In this document: one piece after another, positions 20,048-28,679 of the stretch
How positions within the stretch are numbered: the first letter of the stretch is position 1
Layout: the number at the start of each line of letters is the position of its first letter
Assembly (NCBI GenBank): GCA_963753225.1
Contig: CAVWBQ010000009.1
Location: 62,001 to 126,000, forward strand
DNA length: 64,000 nt
Source of the DNA: Palsa-504 sp963753225
Lineage (GTDB): Bacteria; Actinomycetota; Actinomycetes; Streptosporangiales; Streptosporangiaceae
Direction: 5' to 3'
Made by a program: the position numbers and the translations under genes
Notes under the pieces: model-generated
The model's input: the letters and a program-made list of their open reading frames with translations, nothing else
Database searches by the model: none
What the model was told of the DNA's origin: nothing

Positions 20048-20225
20048 GGGTGAATTTCCTTGGGATGCGGATGCGCGCTGAATTCGCGCATGCGGAGAGA
20101 AACCGCTGGCGCAGGTCCGCGGAGATGGCTGCGGGGCAGTTGACGTGCTCTAACCGGCAGCTGAGCCAGCTGGGAAAGCGCTAGTAGCGCTGCTCCTTAA
20201 CAGGAGAAGAGAAATCTCGACGTCA
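20048..20225 (-). promoter_or_regulatory. Structured 5' leader of rho
   Basis: On the minus strand the stretch upstream of rho contains several stems: CTCCT/AGGAG around 20188-20206, AGCGCT repeats near 20178-20193, and ATGCGCG/CGCGCAT (20071-20091, 7-nt loop). A piece near 20137-20167 (GGCTCAGCTGCCGGTTAGAG) resembles a tRNA D-arm but no cloverleaf can be completed. Autoregulation of rho through its leader is known in other bacteria; here it is inference. No gene fits between 20048 and 20328. Confidence 0.35.
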
Positions 20226-20328
20226 GCTCTTGGAGCGAGCCGACGGAGGCGCCAGGTGAACTATCACCATATCCCGGAAACAGCGGCACCGGCCAGTTCA
20301 TTCCGTCCGGGTCGCCGCGGGTCCATGG

Positions 20329-21288
20329 TCAGGGGCGGTGCCGCTGGGGAACGATCGTGTACTTCGGATCCCGGGCCGAGGCCATGCCCGCCTCGAAGAT
20401 GCCGAACCTGGTCATCGCCGAGGCCGCCAGCAGCGACGCCCCGGACAGCGCCGAGATGGCCCGGCTGCGCCGCCCGAGCAACGCGCCGGCCAGCGCGCCC
20501 GCGGTCAGGAATTCCGCCAGCCGCAGGACCGCGCCCGTCGTCCCGGTCTCGTAGGGCTCGGCCAGGCTCGCCCCGGGCGACGCGGCCAGCCGCCTGATCA
20601 GCTGCCGCTTGGCCGCAAGCTCCACGGCCGCGCCGAAGACGGCCAGGTGACGAGCGGGTTGGGCGTCGGCGGGGGCGGTGGCGAGCAGGCCGAGGCCGCC
20701 CGCCGCGCTGGCCGCCGAGCCGGCGAACACGTACGGCATCTCCCGGTAGCCCTCGTGCCAGGCCGGCACGGCCGTGTCGCAGATCAGCGCGGCGGTGTAG
20801 GTCGCGATGGCCGGGCCGAGCAGGCCCGCGCCGAAGGTGGCGGCGGTCCCGGCCCGGGGCAGGATCCCGGTCACCTCGGACACCGCGGCGACGCCCGCGA
20901 CCGGCCCGTACCCGGCCAGCAGCCAGGAGCCGACGCTCATCGGCGAGCTGAGCTTAAAGACCCGCAGCATGTTCGTGAACCGTGCGGGCCGGCCCAGGTC
21001 GTGGACGAGGGCCACGGCGGACAGGCTGATCGCGCCGAGCGCGCCTACCTTGCCCACCCGGGCCAGGTCACGGTAGCCGGACAGGTGGGCGCCGGCCGCC
21101 AGCACCGAGGAGGCGCCGGCCAGGCCGCCAAAGAACAGGTACCCTGCCACGTCCGGCGCCTTCCACACTGGCTCCTTGATCACCGGGCGGCCGTAGTAGG
21201 AGGTGAACTCGGCGTCGGGCACCATGGCCTGCTCGGCCCCGCGACGGCGCCTGCGCGGGCGGGCGGGGGCGTTCACCGGCCCGTTCAT
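20329..21288 (-). CDS. nrfD: NrfD-type membrane subunit of formate dehydrogenase
   Basis: A 319-residue integral membrane protein of the NrfD/PsrC family that passes electrons between the Fe-S subunit and the quinone pool. The conserved N-terminal SYYGRPVIKEPVWKAPDVAGYLFFGGLAGASS and the motif LVHDLGRPARFTNMLRVFKLSSPMSVGSWLL are diagnostic; about eight hydrophobic segments follow. The ATG overlaps the fdhB stop (ATGA, 21285-21288). It is the last gene of the cluster. The basic N-terminus (RPRRRRRG) suggests it starts in the cytoplasm. Confidence 0.92.
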   Translation of the reverse strand: MNGPVNAPARPRRRRRGAEQAMVPDAEFTSYYGRPVIKEPVWKAPDVAGYLFFGGLAGASSVLAAGAHLSGYRDLARVGKVGALGAISLSAVALVHDLGRPARFTNMLRVFKLSSPMSVGSWLLAGYGPVAGVAAVSEVTGILPRAGTAATFGAGLLGPAIATYTAALICDTAVPAWHEGYREMPYVFAGSAASAAGGLGLLATAPADAQPARHLAVFGAAVELAAKRQLIRRLAASPGASLAEPYETGTTGAVLRLAEFLTAGALAGALLGRRSRAISALSGASLLAASAMTRFGIFEAGMASARDPKYTIVPQRHRP

Positions 21289-22181
21289 CGGCGCCTGCCC
21301 AGGCCGAGCGCGACCGCCACGCCGGCCAGCCCGGCCGCGGCGATGGCGACGTGCTTCCACATACCCGGCAGATCCCGGGTGGTGACCACCGGGTCCGGCG
21401 GCAGGCCGTACACCTCGGGTTCGTCCAGCAGCAGGAAGAACGCCCCGCCGCCGCCGATCCCGTCCGCCGGGTCGTCCAGGTACAGCCGGGCCTGGTCCTG
21501 CCCGGCCGCGTGCAGGTCCTCGACCCGGAGCCGGGCCTGCTCGCGCAGCTCGTCCAGCGGGCCGAACTGGATCGACTTGGTCGGGCACGCCTTCGCGCAG
21601 GCCGGCTCCATGCCCGCCCCCAGCCGGTCGTAGCACAGCGTGCACTTATGCGCCTGGCCATCTTCCTCCCGCCGGGCGATCACGCCGAACGGGCAGGCGG
21701 GCACGCAGTAGCCGCAGCCGTTGCACACGTCGTCCTGGACCACTACGGTGCCGAACTCGGTGCGGAACAGCGCGCCGGTGGGACACACGTCCAGGCAGGC
21801 GGACTCGGTGCAGTGTTTACACACGTCGCTCGACATCAGCCAGCGAATGCTGTCAGACGGGGGGTTCGCGGGGGGTGTCCCCCCGCGGGTGGGGGAACCC
21901 CCCGATTCGGCATGGGGGGTACGCGGGGGGGAACCCCCCGCGGGTTGCTCGATAAAGGCGACGTGCCGCCAGGTGGACGCGCCCAGGCCGACGGTGTTGT
22001 CGTAGGACATCCCGGACAGGCTCAACCCGTCCTCGGGCACCGCGTTCCACTCCTTGCAGGCCACCTCGCAGGCCTTGCACCCGATGCAGATGGACGTATC
22101 GGTGAAGAAGCCCATCCGGGGCGGATGGTCGAGGTGGCCGGCGCGGGCGGCCGGGTCGGTGCCCATAAGGTCAGGGCTCAT
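21285..22181 (-). CDS. Four-cluster ferredoxin subunit of formate dehydrogenase (FdnH/FdoH type)
   Basis: A 298-residue electron-transfer subunit. Four [4Fe-4S] ligand sets appear in order: CIGCKACEVAC, CKHCTESACLDVC, CNGCGYCVPACPFG and CTLCYDR...CAKACP. A C-terminal helix (WKHVAIAAAGLAGVAVALGLG) anchors it to the membrane. The ATG at 22181 has GGAGG 7 nt upstream and overlaps the alpha-subunit gene by 11 nt. Between the first and second cluster sets is a Gly/Pro/Ser-rich insert (GGSPPRTPHAESGGSPTRGG) encoded by a run of inverted GC repeats at 21858-21946, which does not occur in ordinary family members. Confidence 0.95.
   Translation of the reverse strand: MSPDLMGTDPAARAGHLDHPPRMGFFTDTSICIGCKACEVACKEWNAVPEDGLSLSGMSYDNTVGLGASTWRHVAFIEQPAGGSPPRTPHAESGGSPTRGGTPPANPPSDSIRWLMSSDVCKHCTESACLDVCPTGALFRTEFGTVVVQDDVCNGCGYCVPACPFGVIARREEDGQAHKCTLCYDRLGAGMEPACAKACPTKSIQFGPLDELREQARLRVEDLHAAGQDQARLYLDDPADGIGGGGAFFLLLDEPEVYGLPPDPVVTTRDLPGMWKHVAIAAAGLAGVAVALGLGRRR
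21858..21946. repeat. GC-rich palindromic insertion inside the ferredoxin-subunit gene
   Basis: Runs of G6-7 and C6 form nested inverted repeats (GCGGGGGG-TGT-CCCCCCGC, GGGGGGAACCCCCC) that keep the reading frame and add about 30 residues to a loop. It looks like a small palindromic repeat element tolerated in a surface loop. Confidence 0.6.
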
Positions 22182-25100
22182 ATCTACACCTCCGTGCCGG
22201 TGTCGTCGGTGATGCCTGCTCGTTCGCATACTCCTGCACCAGCTGGCGCAGCGCGGGCCCGCGCGGCCGACGGCCTGGCCGGATGTCGCAGGCCAGCGCC
22301 TTGACCTCCTGGATGTGCACGTTCGGGTCGAGGGCGAGGTGGGCCAGGTCGTTAGCGGAGTCGCCGGTGGACAGGCCGTTGGCGCCCCAGTGGTACGGCA
22401 ACCCGATCTGGTGCAGCCGGCGGCCCTGTACCTCGATCGGCCGGATCCGCTCGGTGACCAGGACCCGGGCCTCGACCGCGGTTCGCGCCGTGACAATCGT
22501 GGCCCAGCCCCCGTTCTCCAGGCCGCGCTCGGCGGCCAGCAAGGGCGAGACCTCGCAGAAGAACTCGGGCTGCAATTCCGACAGGTAGGGCAGCATGCGG
22601 GACATGCCACCTGCGGTGTGGTGCTCGGTGAGCCGGTAGGTGGTGGCGACGTAGGGAAACACGTCGGAGCCGAGTTCACGGCCAGACGGCTGGAGCGGGT
22701 TCCGCGGGTGCCTGATGATCTCGCGGACCGGGTTGCGCTGCTGGCCGTACAGCGGGTTGGTGAACGGGGACTCCTGTGGTTCGTAGTGCGCGGGCAGCGG
22801 GCCGTCCACCAGGCCGGCCGGCGCGAACAGCCAGCCCTTGCCGTCGGCCTGCAGGATGAACGGGTCGACGCCGGAGATCGCCGCCACCCCGGTCGCGTCC
22901 GCGCCGGGCCGGTAGGACGGAGCCCGGTCGGCGATGAAGTCGGCCACGTCGTGCCCGGTCCATTTGCCCGCGTCCGCGTCCCACCAGACCAGCGCCTTGC
23001 GCTCGCTCCACGGCTTGCCGTCGGGGTCGGCCGAGGCGCGGTTGTACAGGATCCGCCGGTTGGCCGGCCAGGCCCAGCCCCACTCCGGGGCGACCCAGCT
23101 CTGCTCGGATCCCGGCTTGCGCCGCGCGGCCTGGTTCACGCCGTCGGCGCGGACGCCGCAGTAGATCCAGCAGCCGCAGGTCGTGGAGCCGTCGTCCGTG
23201 AGCTGGGTGTAGGAGGACAGCGGCTTGCCCTCGCCATCCCAGCCATTGATCTCGGCCAGCACGGCCTCCGCCGACGGCTCGGCCAGCGGCCCCTCGACCG
23301 GGTAGGCCCAGGTAAGGTCCAGCACCGGCCGGTCCATCTCATCGGCAGAAGCGGCGAGCTTCTCCCGGATCCTGCGGCCGAGGTGGTAGGCGAACCACAG
23401 GTCGCTGCGGGCATCCCCGGCCGGCTCGACCGCCTCGTGGTGCCACTGCAGCATCCGCTGGGTATTGGTGAACGAGCCGTTCTTCTCGGTGTGCGCGGCG
23501 GCGGGCAGGAAGAACACCTCGGTGCCGATGTCCTGCGTGCGCATCTCCCCGGTCTCGGTCTCCGGGCCGTTCTGCCAGAAGGTGGCGCTTTCGATCATGA
23601 CCAGGTCCCTGACCACCAGCCAGTCCAGGTTGGCCAGGCCGAACCGCTGCATACGGCCGTTGGCCGAGCCGACCGCCGGGTTCTCCCCGAACAGGAAGTA
23701 CCCCTGGCACTCGCCCTCGATCTGCGCCACCACCGTCTCGTACGTGCTGTGGCTGCCGGTCAGCCGCGGCAGGTAGTCGTAGCAGAAGTCGTTCTCCGCC
23801 GTGGCCGCATCGTCCCACCAGGCCTTGAGCAGGCTGACCATATAGGTGCCCATATCCGCCCAGAAACCCTTGTCCATGCTCTCGGCATGCACGTAGGCGG
23901 CGAGATCCTCGTTCCCGTGCACGTGCGGCATGGGCAGGTAGCCGGGCAGCAGGTCGAACAGGGTGGGGATGTCGGTGGAGCCCTGGATCGAGGCGTGCCC
24001 GCGCAGCGCGAGGATGCCGCCTCCCGGCCTGCCGATGTTGCCCAGGAGCAACTGCAAGATGGCGGCGGTGCGGATGTACTGCACGCCCACGGTGTGCTGG
24101 GTCCAGCCGACGCTGTACACGAACGCGGTCGTACGGTCGGGGCCAGAATTCTCGGTCAGGGCCTCGCAGACCTGGACGAAGACATCCGGCGGCACGCCGC
24201 AGACCTGCTGGACCATCTCCGGGGTGTACCGGGCGAAGTGACGCTTCAGCACCTGGAACACGCACCGGGGCGAGGTGAGTGTCTCGTCCCGGTGCGGATC
24301 CGTGTGGGCCGCGGCGCCGCCGGAACCATGCGCCTCGCCACGCGCCGCCTGCCGCACCTGCCGGTGCTCGGGTCCGTGGTTCTCCTCAGGCTCTTCGGGG
24401 CGGTCCCGGTCCCCAGCCGCCGCCGACATGTCGGCACCGGAGTAGCGCCAGGCCTCGAAGTCGTAGGTGCGGTGCTCGCGGTCCAGGCCGGAGAACACCC
24501 CGTCCAGGTCCTCGGTGTCCTTGAAGTCCTCGGTCAGGATCGTCGCGGCATTGGTGTAGCTGACCACGTAGTCACGGAAGTACTTCTCGTTGGCCAGGAC
24601 GTAGTTGATGATCCCGCCGAGGAAGACGATGTCGGCCCCGGCCCGGATCGGCACGTGCAGGTCAGCGACCGCGCTGGTGCGGGTGAACCGCGGGTCGACA
24701 TGGATGACCTTCGCGCCGCGCGCCTTGGCTTCCATCACCCACTGGAAGCCCACCGGGTGGCACTCCGCCATGTTCGAGCCCTCAATGAGGATGCAGTCGG
24801 CGTTGACCAGGTCCTGCTGGAACGTGGTCGCGCCGCCGCGCCCGAAGCTAGTCCCCAGACCGGGGACGGTGGAGGAGTGTCATATCCGTGCCTGGTTCTC
24901 GATCTGGATCGCGCCCAGCGCGGTGAACAGCTTCTTGATCAGGTAGTTCTCTTCGTTGTCTAGGGTGGCGCCGCCGAGGCTGGCGAACCCGAGGGTGCGC
25001 CGGGTCCGGTTGCCGTCCACCTCCCACTGCCAGCCGTGCCGTCGGGCGGCCAGGACCCGGTCCGCGATCATGTCCATCGCCGTGTCCAGGTCGAGGTCTT

Positions 25101-25440
25101 CCCACTTCGTCCCGAACGGGCGGCGGTATTTCACCCGGTACTGGCGGGAGCCACCCGTGGTGAGCTGCATGCTGGCCGAGCCCTTGGGACAGAGCCTGCC
25201 CCGGCTGACCGGGGAGTCAGGGTCGCCCTCGATCTGGACGACCTTGCCGCTGGAGACGTAGACGTTCTGCCCGCAGCCGACCGCGCAGTACGGGCAGACC
25301 GACTTGACCACCGCGTCGGCAGTGCTGGTCCTGGCCACGCGGGGGCGATCGCTCTTGGCCGCGACGCCGAGCCCGCGCCGGTCGGTCCCTGTCAGCTGCC
25401 GGTATACCGGCCACGACCCGATCCAGCTACGGCCTCCCAT
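22171..25440 (-). CDS. fdnG: Selenocysteine-containing formate dehydrogenase alpha subunit (FdnG/FdoG type; TGA recoded at codon 187)
   Basis: One 1,089-residue protein if the in-frame TGA at 24880-24882 is read as selenocysteine. It oxidises formate to CO2 at a Mo- or W-bis-pterin centre. The N-terminal cluster ligands are VCPYCAVGCGQNVYV and RLCPKGSA. The active-site block reads IENQARI-Sec-HSSTVPGLGTSFGRGG, aligning with the Sec site of E. coli FdnG; conserved sequence (MAECHPVGFQWVMEAKARGAKVIHVDPRF) continues downstream in the same frame. A SECIS hairpin follows. There is no twin-arginine signal, so the active site should face the cytoplasm. A polar insert rich in Glu, His and Arg is at about residues 335-385. 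The next two genes supply the Fe-S and membrane subunits. Gene callers would split it in two. Confidence 0.93.
24851..24882 (-). promoter_or_regulatory. Bacterial SECIS element with UGA selenocysteine codon
   Basis: On the minus strand UGA (24882-24880) is followed by 12 nt and then a perfect hairpin, GUCCCC-GGUCU-GGGGAC (24867-24851). The apical loop GGUCU is the SelB-recognised loop of E. coli fdhF/fdnG SECIS elements; counting from the U of UGA, loop bases G22, G23 and U24 fall at the same positions as I recall for E. coli. Confidence 0.9.
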
Positions 25441-25484
25441 GGTGCCAGCCTCACCTCCGGGTCGGGCGAACGACCTCCCTTGCC

Positions 25485-25522
25485 ATATCTACCACGTTAC
25501 GATCGCTGCGCCGCAGGAGGGG
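25485..25522. promoter_or_regulatory. Conserved 38-bp motif, copy 1 (before the selenoprotein gene)
   Basis: ATAT, ACCACG, TACGATCGCT and GGAGGGG blocks in this order match 36092-36129 at 32 of 38 positions. It begins 45 bp upstream of the selenoprotein start. In the plus direction it ends in a ribosome-binding-site-like GGAGGGG followed by an ATG at 25526 that opens only a short ORF. Confidence 0.6.
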
Positions 25523-25535
25523 CCAATGACGGGCC

Positions 25536-27452
25536 TCAGCGCAGGCGGCGGCCCATTTCCTTGGTGGAGTAGCCGCCGAGTTCCTCCACCGATGCCTTGA
25601 AGCGGTCTGACTGGAGCAGCGACCAAAGCGGAGCGAGTTGCGGTGACTCCATCGCGCCTGGCGCGACGACCAGGTCGTAGGGTTCGACGGCCAGCGGCAC
25701 GAAATCCAGCCCGAAAGCCCGGGCAGCCGCCATGATCCCCATCCCCGTGTCGGCCCGCCCGGAGGCGATCGCGGCGGCGACGGCCAGGTGCGTCGGCTCC
25801 TCCCGGGCATATCCCCCGACCGAGGAAGGCGTGATTGCCAGTTGTCCGAGCATGACGTCGAGCAGTACCCGCGTCCCGGCGCCGCGTTGCCGGTTCACGT
25901 ACCGGATGCCGGGCCGGCGGAGGTCAGCTAGCCCTTCGATCTCCAGCGGGTTCCCGGCCGCCACGATCAGTCCCTGTGACCGTTCCACCAGCCGCACCAC
26001 GGCCACGTCTGGGCTGGCGCGGCCGAATACCCGGTCCACGTACGGCAGGGTGTACTCGCCGGTTTCCTGGTCGAGCAGGTGCGACCCGGCGATGTGGCAT
26101 AGTCCGTCGCGCAGTGCCACCAGTCCGCCGAGCGACCCGACGTTCGACGACGCGAGCGTCACCAGCGGGTTGTCGGCGCGTAGCGCGGAGGAAGCCAGGT
26201 CAAGCACCAGATCGTGTGACCCGATCGCCACGATCGTGCCCGCGATCTCGTCGGGCCCTCGCAGCAGCTCGACCGAGACGGAGGAACCCGCGTGGTGTCC
26301 TTCCACCCCGGCCGGCACGACAAGCAGCCCGTCGGCACGGACCAGCGACGTCAGTACCCCGGCACCGCGCGGCAGCGGCGTTGCCACCAAAGAGCCGCCG
26401 ACGGAACCGAGCCGGACCCGCACCCAGTCGTCCATGCCGAGCGGTGATGCGAGCTTGCGTGCCAGCCGGGCCGCCACCCGCGGCCGCTGGCGCGGCGGCA
26501 CACTGGACAGCTCTGCTAGCAGCGATACCGCGAAGATGTCGAACGTAAGCGCCGCCGATACCGGGTAGCCGGGCGCGCCAAGCACCGGCGTGCGCCCGAC
26601 AACCCCCAGCACGACCGGGTGCCCGGGCCGGACGGCGACCCCGTGTACGGCCAGCATCCCTTCGGCCGCCACCACCCGCGCCGTGTAGTCGTCCCGGCCG
26701 GCGCTGGATCCGGCGATCACGATCAGCAGGTCACACCGGGGGGCGGCCGCTTGCACGGCGGCCGCTATCCGGGCCGGGTCGTCCGGCTCGATCGGCAGCA
26801 CCTGTGCCTCGCAGCCGGCCTCTCGCGCCTGCTCCGCGAGCATCAGCGAGTTCGTGTCAAGTATCTCGCCCGGTCCCGGCTCGGTGCCGATCGGCCGAAC
26901 CTCGTCCCCGGTGGGGAGGATGAGGACGAGAGCCTTCCTCCGGACGGTCAGCCGCGTCTGACCTGCCGCGGCCGCCGCGGCCAGGTCGACGGCCCGCAGC
27001 CGGTGGCCTTCCGGCAGCAGCAACTCACCCGCGCTGACGTCTTCGCCGATCGACCGGACGTGCTGGTACGGGGGAACGGCGGCGCGCAGTTCGGCGCGGT
27101 CGTCGTCGTAGTGGACATGCTCGCGCATGACCACCGCGTCGCGCCCGTCAGGCATCGGGTCGCCGGTGTCCACGACGTCGTAAGCGCCCGGCGAGAGCCA
27201 CTCCGGCGTGGTCTCGCTCGCGCCGAGCGTATCGGCGGCGCGGACGGCGATGCCGTCCATCCCGGCGGCGTCGAACGGCGGCGAGGACCGGACGGCCCAC
27301 ACCGGCGCGGCCGTGACGAACCCGGCCGCCTCGGTTACGGGCACGGTGACGGCCGGCAGCCGCTCCGGGCAGCCAGCGGCCTCGCGGGCGGCGCGCCAGG
27401 CTGCCAGGGCCTGCGCCGCCGGCACGTCCTTGATGAACGGGCTGTCAGGCAT
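25536..27452 (-). CDS. MoeA-like molybdopterin protein fused to a periplasmic-binding-type domain
   Basis: A 638-residue fusion. Residues ~1-400 are MoeA (molybdopterin molybdotransferase, inserting Mo or W into adenylylated molybdopterin): PPFDAAGMDGIAVRAADT, TGDPMPDGRDAVVMREHV, LILPTGDEVRPIG, GPGEILDTNSLML and VLGAPGYPVSAALTF. Residues ~420-638 form a type-2 periplasmic-binding-like domain (SSNVGSLGGLVALRDG, RYVNRQRGAGTRVLLD, GRADTGMGIMAAARAFGLDFVPLAVEPYDLVV), possibly sensing oxyanion or cofactor. The ATG overlaps the stop of the upstream moeA by 8 nt (ATGCCTGA), so the two MoeA-type proteins are made together. Confidence 0.92.
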   Translation of the reverse strand: MPDSPFIKDVPAAQALAAWRAAREAAGCPERLPAVTVPVTEAAGFVTAAPVWAVRSSPPFDAAGMDGIAVRAADTLGASETTPEWLSPGAYDVVDTGDPMPDGRDAVVMREHVHYDDDRAELRAAVPPYQHVRSIGEDVSAGELLLPEGHRLRAVDLAAAAAAGQTRLTVRRKALVLILPTGDEVRPIGTEPGPGEILDTNSLMLAEQAREAGCEAQVLPIEPDDPARIAAAVQAAAPRCDLLIVIAGSSAGRDDYTARVVAAEGMLAVHGVAVRPGHPVVLGVVGRTPVLGAPGYPVSAALTFDIFAVSLLAELSSVPPRQRPRVAARLARKLASPLGMDDWVRVRLGSVGGSLVATPLPRGAGVLTSLVRADGLLVVPAGVEGHHAGSSVSVELLRGPDEIAGTIVAIGSHDLVLDLASSALRADNPLVTLASSNVGSLGGLVALRDGLCHIAGSHLLDQETGEYTLPYVDRVFGRASPDVAVVRLVERSQGLIVAAGNPLEIEGLADLRRPGIRYVNRQRGAGTRVLLDVMLGQLAITPSSVGGYAREEPTHLAVAAAIASGRADTGMGIMAAARAFGLDFVPLAVEPYDLVVAPGAMESPQLAPLWSLLQSDRFKASVEELGGYSTKEMGRRLR

Positions 27453-28679
27453 ACAGGATCACGTTCACCTCGCTGCCCGCGTCGAGCCCGGTCGCCTCGT
27501 CCGGGATCACGATATAGCCGTCGGCCACGGTCAGGACCGACAACAGCGCCGACAGGCCGAATACGGGTACCGCCACGCCATCGCTGACCTTCACCTGGAC
27601 GACGTCGAGCCGCCCGGTCGAGGACGCGAGATCGCGGGACAAACGGGCCCTGGTCGAAGGTTCCGGCGGCGGCACCGTGCAGCCGCCGACAAGGCGGACC
27701 ACCGGCGCCCCGATCAGCCGGAACACCACGAGTGCAGAACGCGGGTTCCCGGGCAGCCCGATGACAGGCACTCCCGCGCATTCGGCCAGCACGGTGGGCT
27801 TTCCGGGCTTGATGGCCAGGCCGTGGCACCAGATGCCGGGCTTGCCGAGGCGGGCGACGGCGTTCGCGGTCTCGTCCCGGGCGCCGACCGATGACCCGGC
27901 GGAGATCACGAGCACGTCGCTGGCCAGCAGGGCGTCGCGGAGCGCCGTTTCCAGGACGCCCGGGTCATCAGGCATGATGCCGCCGAAGACGGGCTCGCCG
28001 CCTGCGTCCGCTACCAGCGCGGCTAGCGCGGCGGCTGTCGCGTCGCGGACCTGCCCGGGCTTCAGTTCCCGCGTGTCGGCCGGGACCACCTCATCTCCGG
28101 TGGAGAAGATCGTGACCACCGGTTTGGAATGCACCGTCACGGACGTTACGCCGGCTGCGGCGAGCATCCCGAGATCCTGGGGGCGGAGCGGCCGCCCGCT
28201 GCCGATGATCTCCTCGCCGGGTCTGGCGTCCTCGTCGGCCCGCACCACACCCTCGCCGGGCGCGACCGGCCGGACCACCTCGATCGTGCCGGGCATCACC
28301 TCGGCGGTGTACTCGATCATCACGACCGCGTCCGCGCCGGGCGGGATGACGCCGCCGGTCGGCATGGCGATCGCGTTGCCGGGAGTCACCGCATCCTCCG
28401 GCACCGCGCCCATGCGGACGGCGCCGGTGACGGTGAGGTAGCCCGGGAGGCCCTCGGAGACGCCGTAGGTGTCGGCGGCGCGGACGGCGTACCCGTCGAC
28501 GGTGGAGCGCGGGAATCCAGGCAGCGGGTGCGGCGCGATGACCGGCTCGCCCGGCACCCGGCGCAGCGCCAGGTGCAGCGGTACCCTCTCGGTCCTGGTA
28601 CGCCGGCCTGGGCGAAGCCGGCCAGGGCCTCCGCGACCGTCCGGGTGGTGAAGAACTCCCGCGAGGCCGCGTCAGCCAT
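27445..28679 (-). CDS. moeA: Molybdopterin molybdotransferase MoeA with apparent frameshift near the 5' end
   Basis: The C-terminal 370 residues read cleanly as MoeA: PLPGFPRSTVDGYAVRAADTYG, MPTGGVIPPGADAVVMIEYT, TIFSTGDEVVPA, GQVRDATAAAL, SAGSSVGARDETANAV, GLPGNPRSALVVF. The expected N-terminus is in another frame, starting at ATG 28679 (MADAASREFFTTRTVAEALAGFAQAG), which overlaps the NuoEF stop by 8 nt (ATGGCTGA). The MoeA frame resumes at TERVPLHLALRRVPGEPVI, so a 1-nt change lies at about 28590-28610. Either this is an assembly or sequencing error, or translation starts at GTG 28557, losing ~40 residues. Its product pairs with MobA and MoaD to make bis-pterin cofactor. Confidence 0.85.

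Noticed and set aside
20137..20206. Possible tRNA gene
   Set aside because: A D-arm-like piece exists but no acceptor stem, anticodon arm of correct size or T-arm can be built.
24772..24882. Interpretation of the TGA as a nonsense mutation splitting a pseudogene
   Set aside because: TGA is at the known Sec position, flanked by conserved sequence on both sides, and followed by a SECIS hairpin with the GGTCT loop.
22315..24963. 882-codon plus-strand ORF opposite the formate dehydrogenase gene
   Set aside because: Antisense shadow of the selenoprotein gene; no domain motifs.
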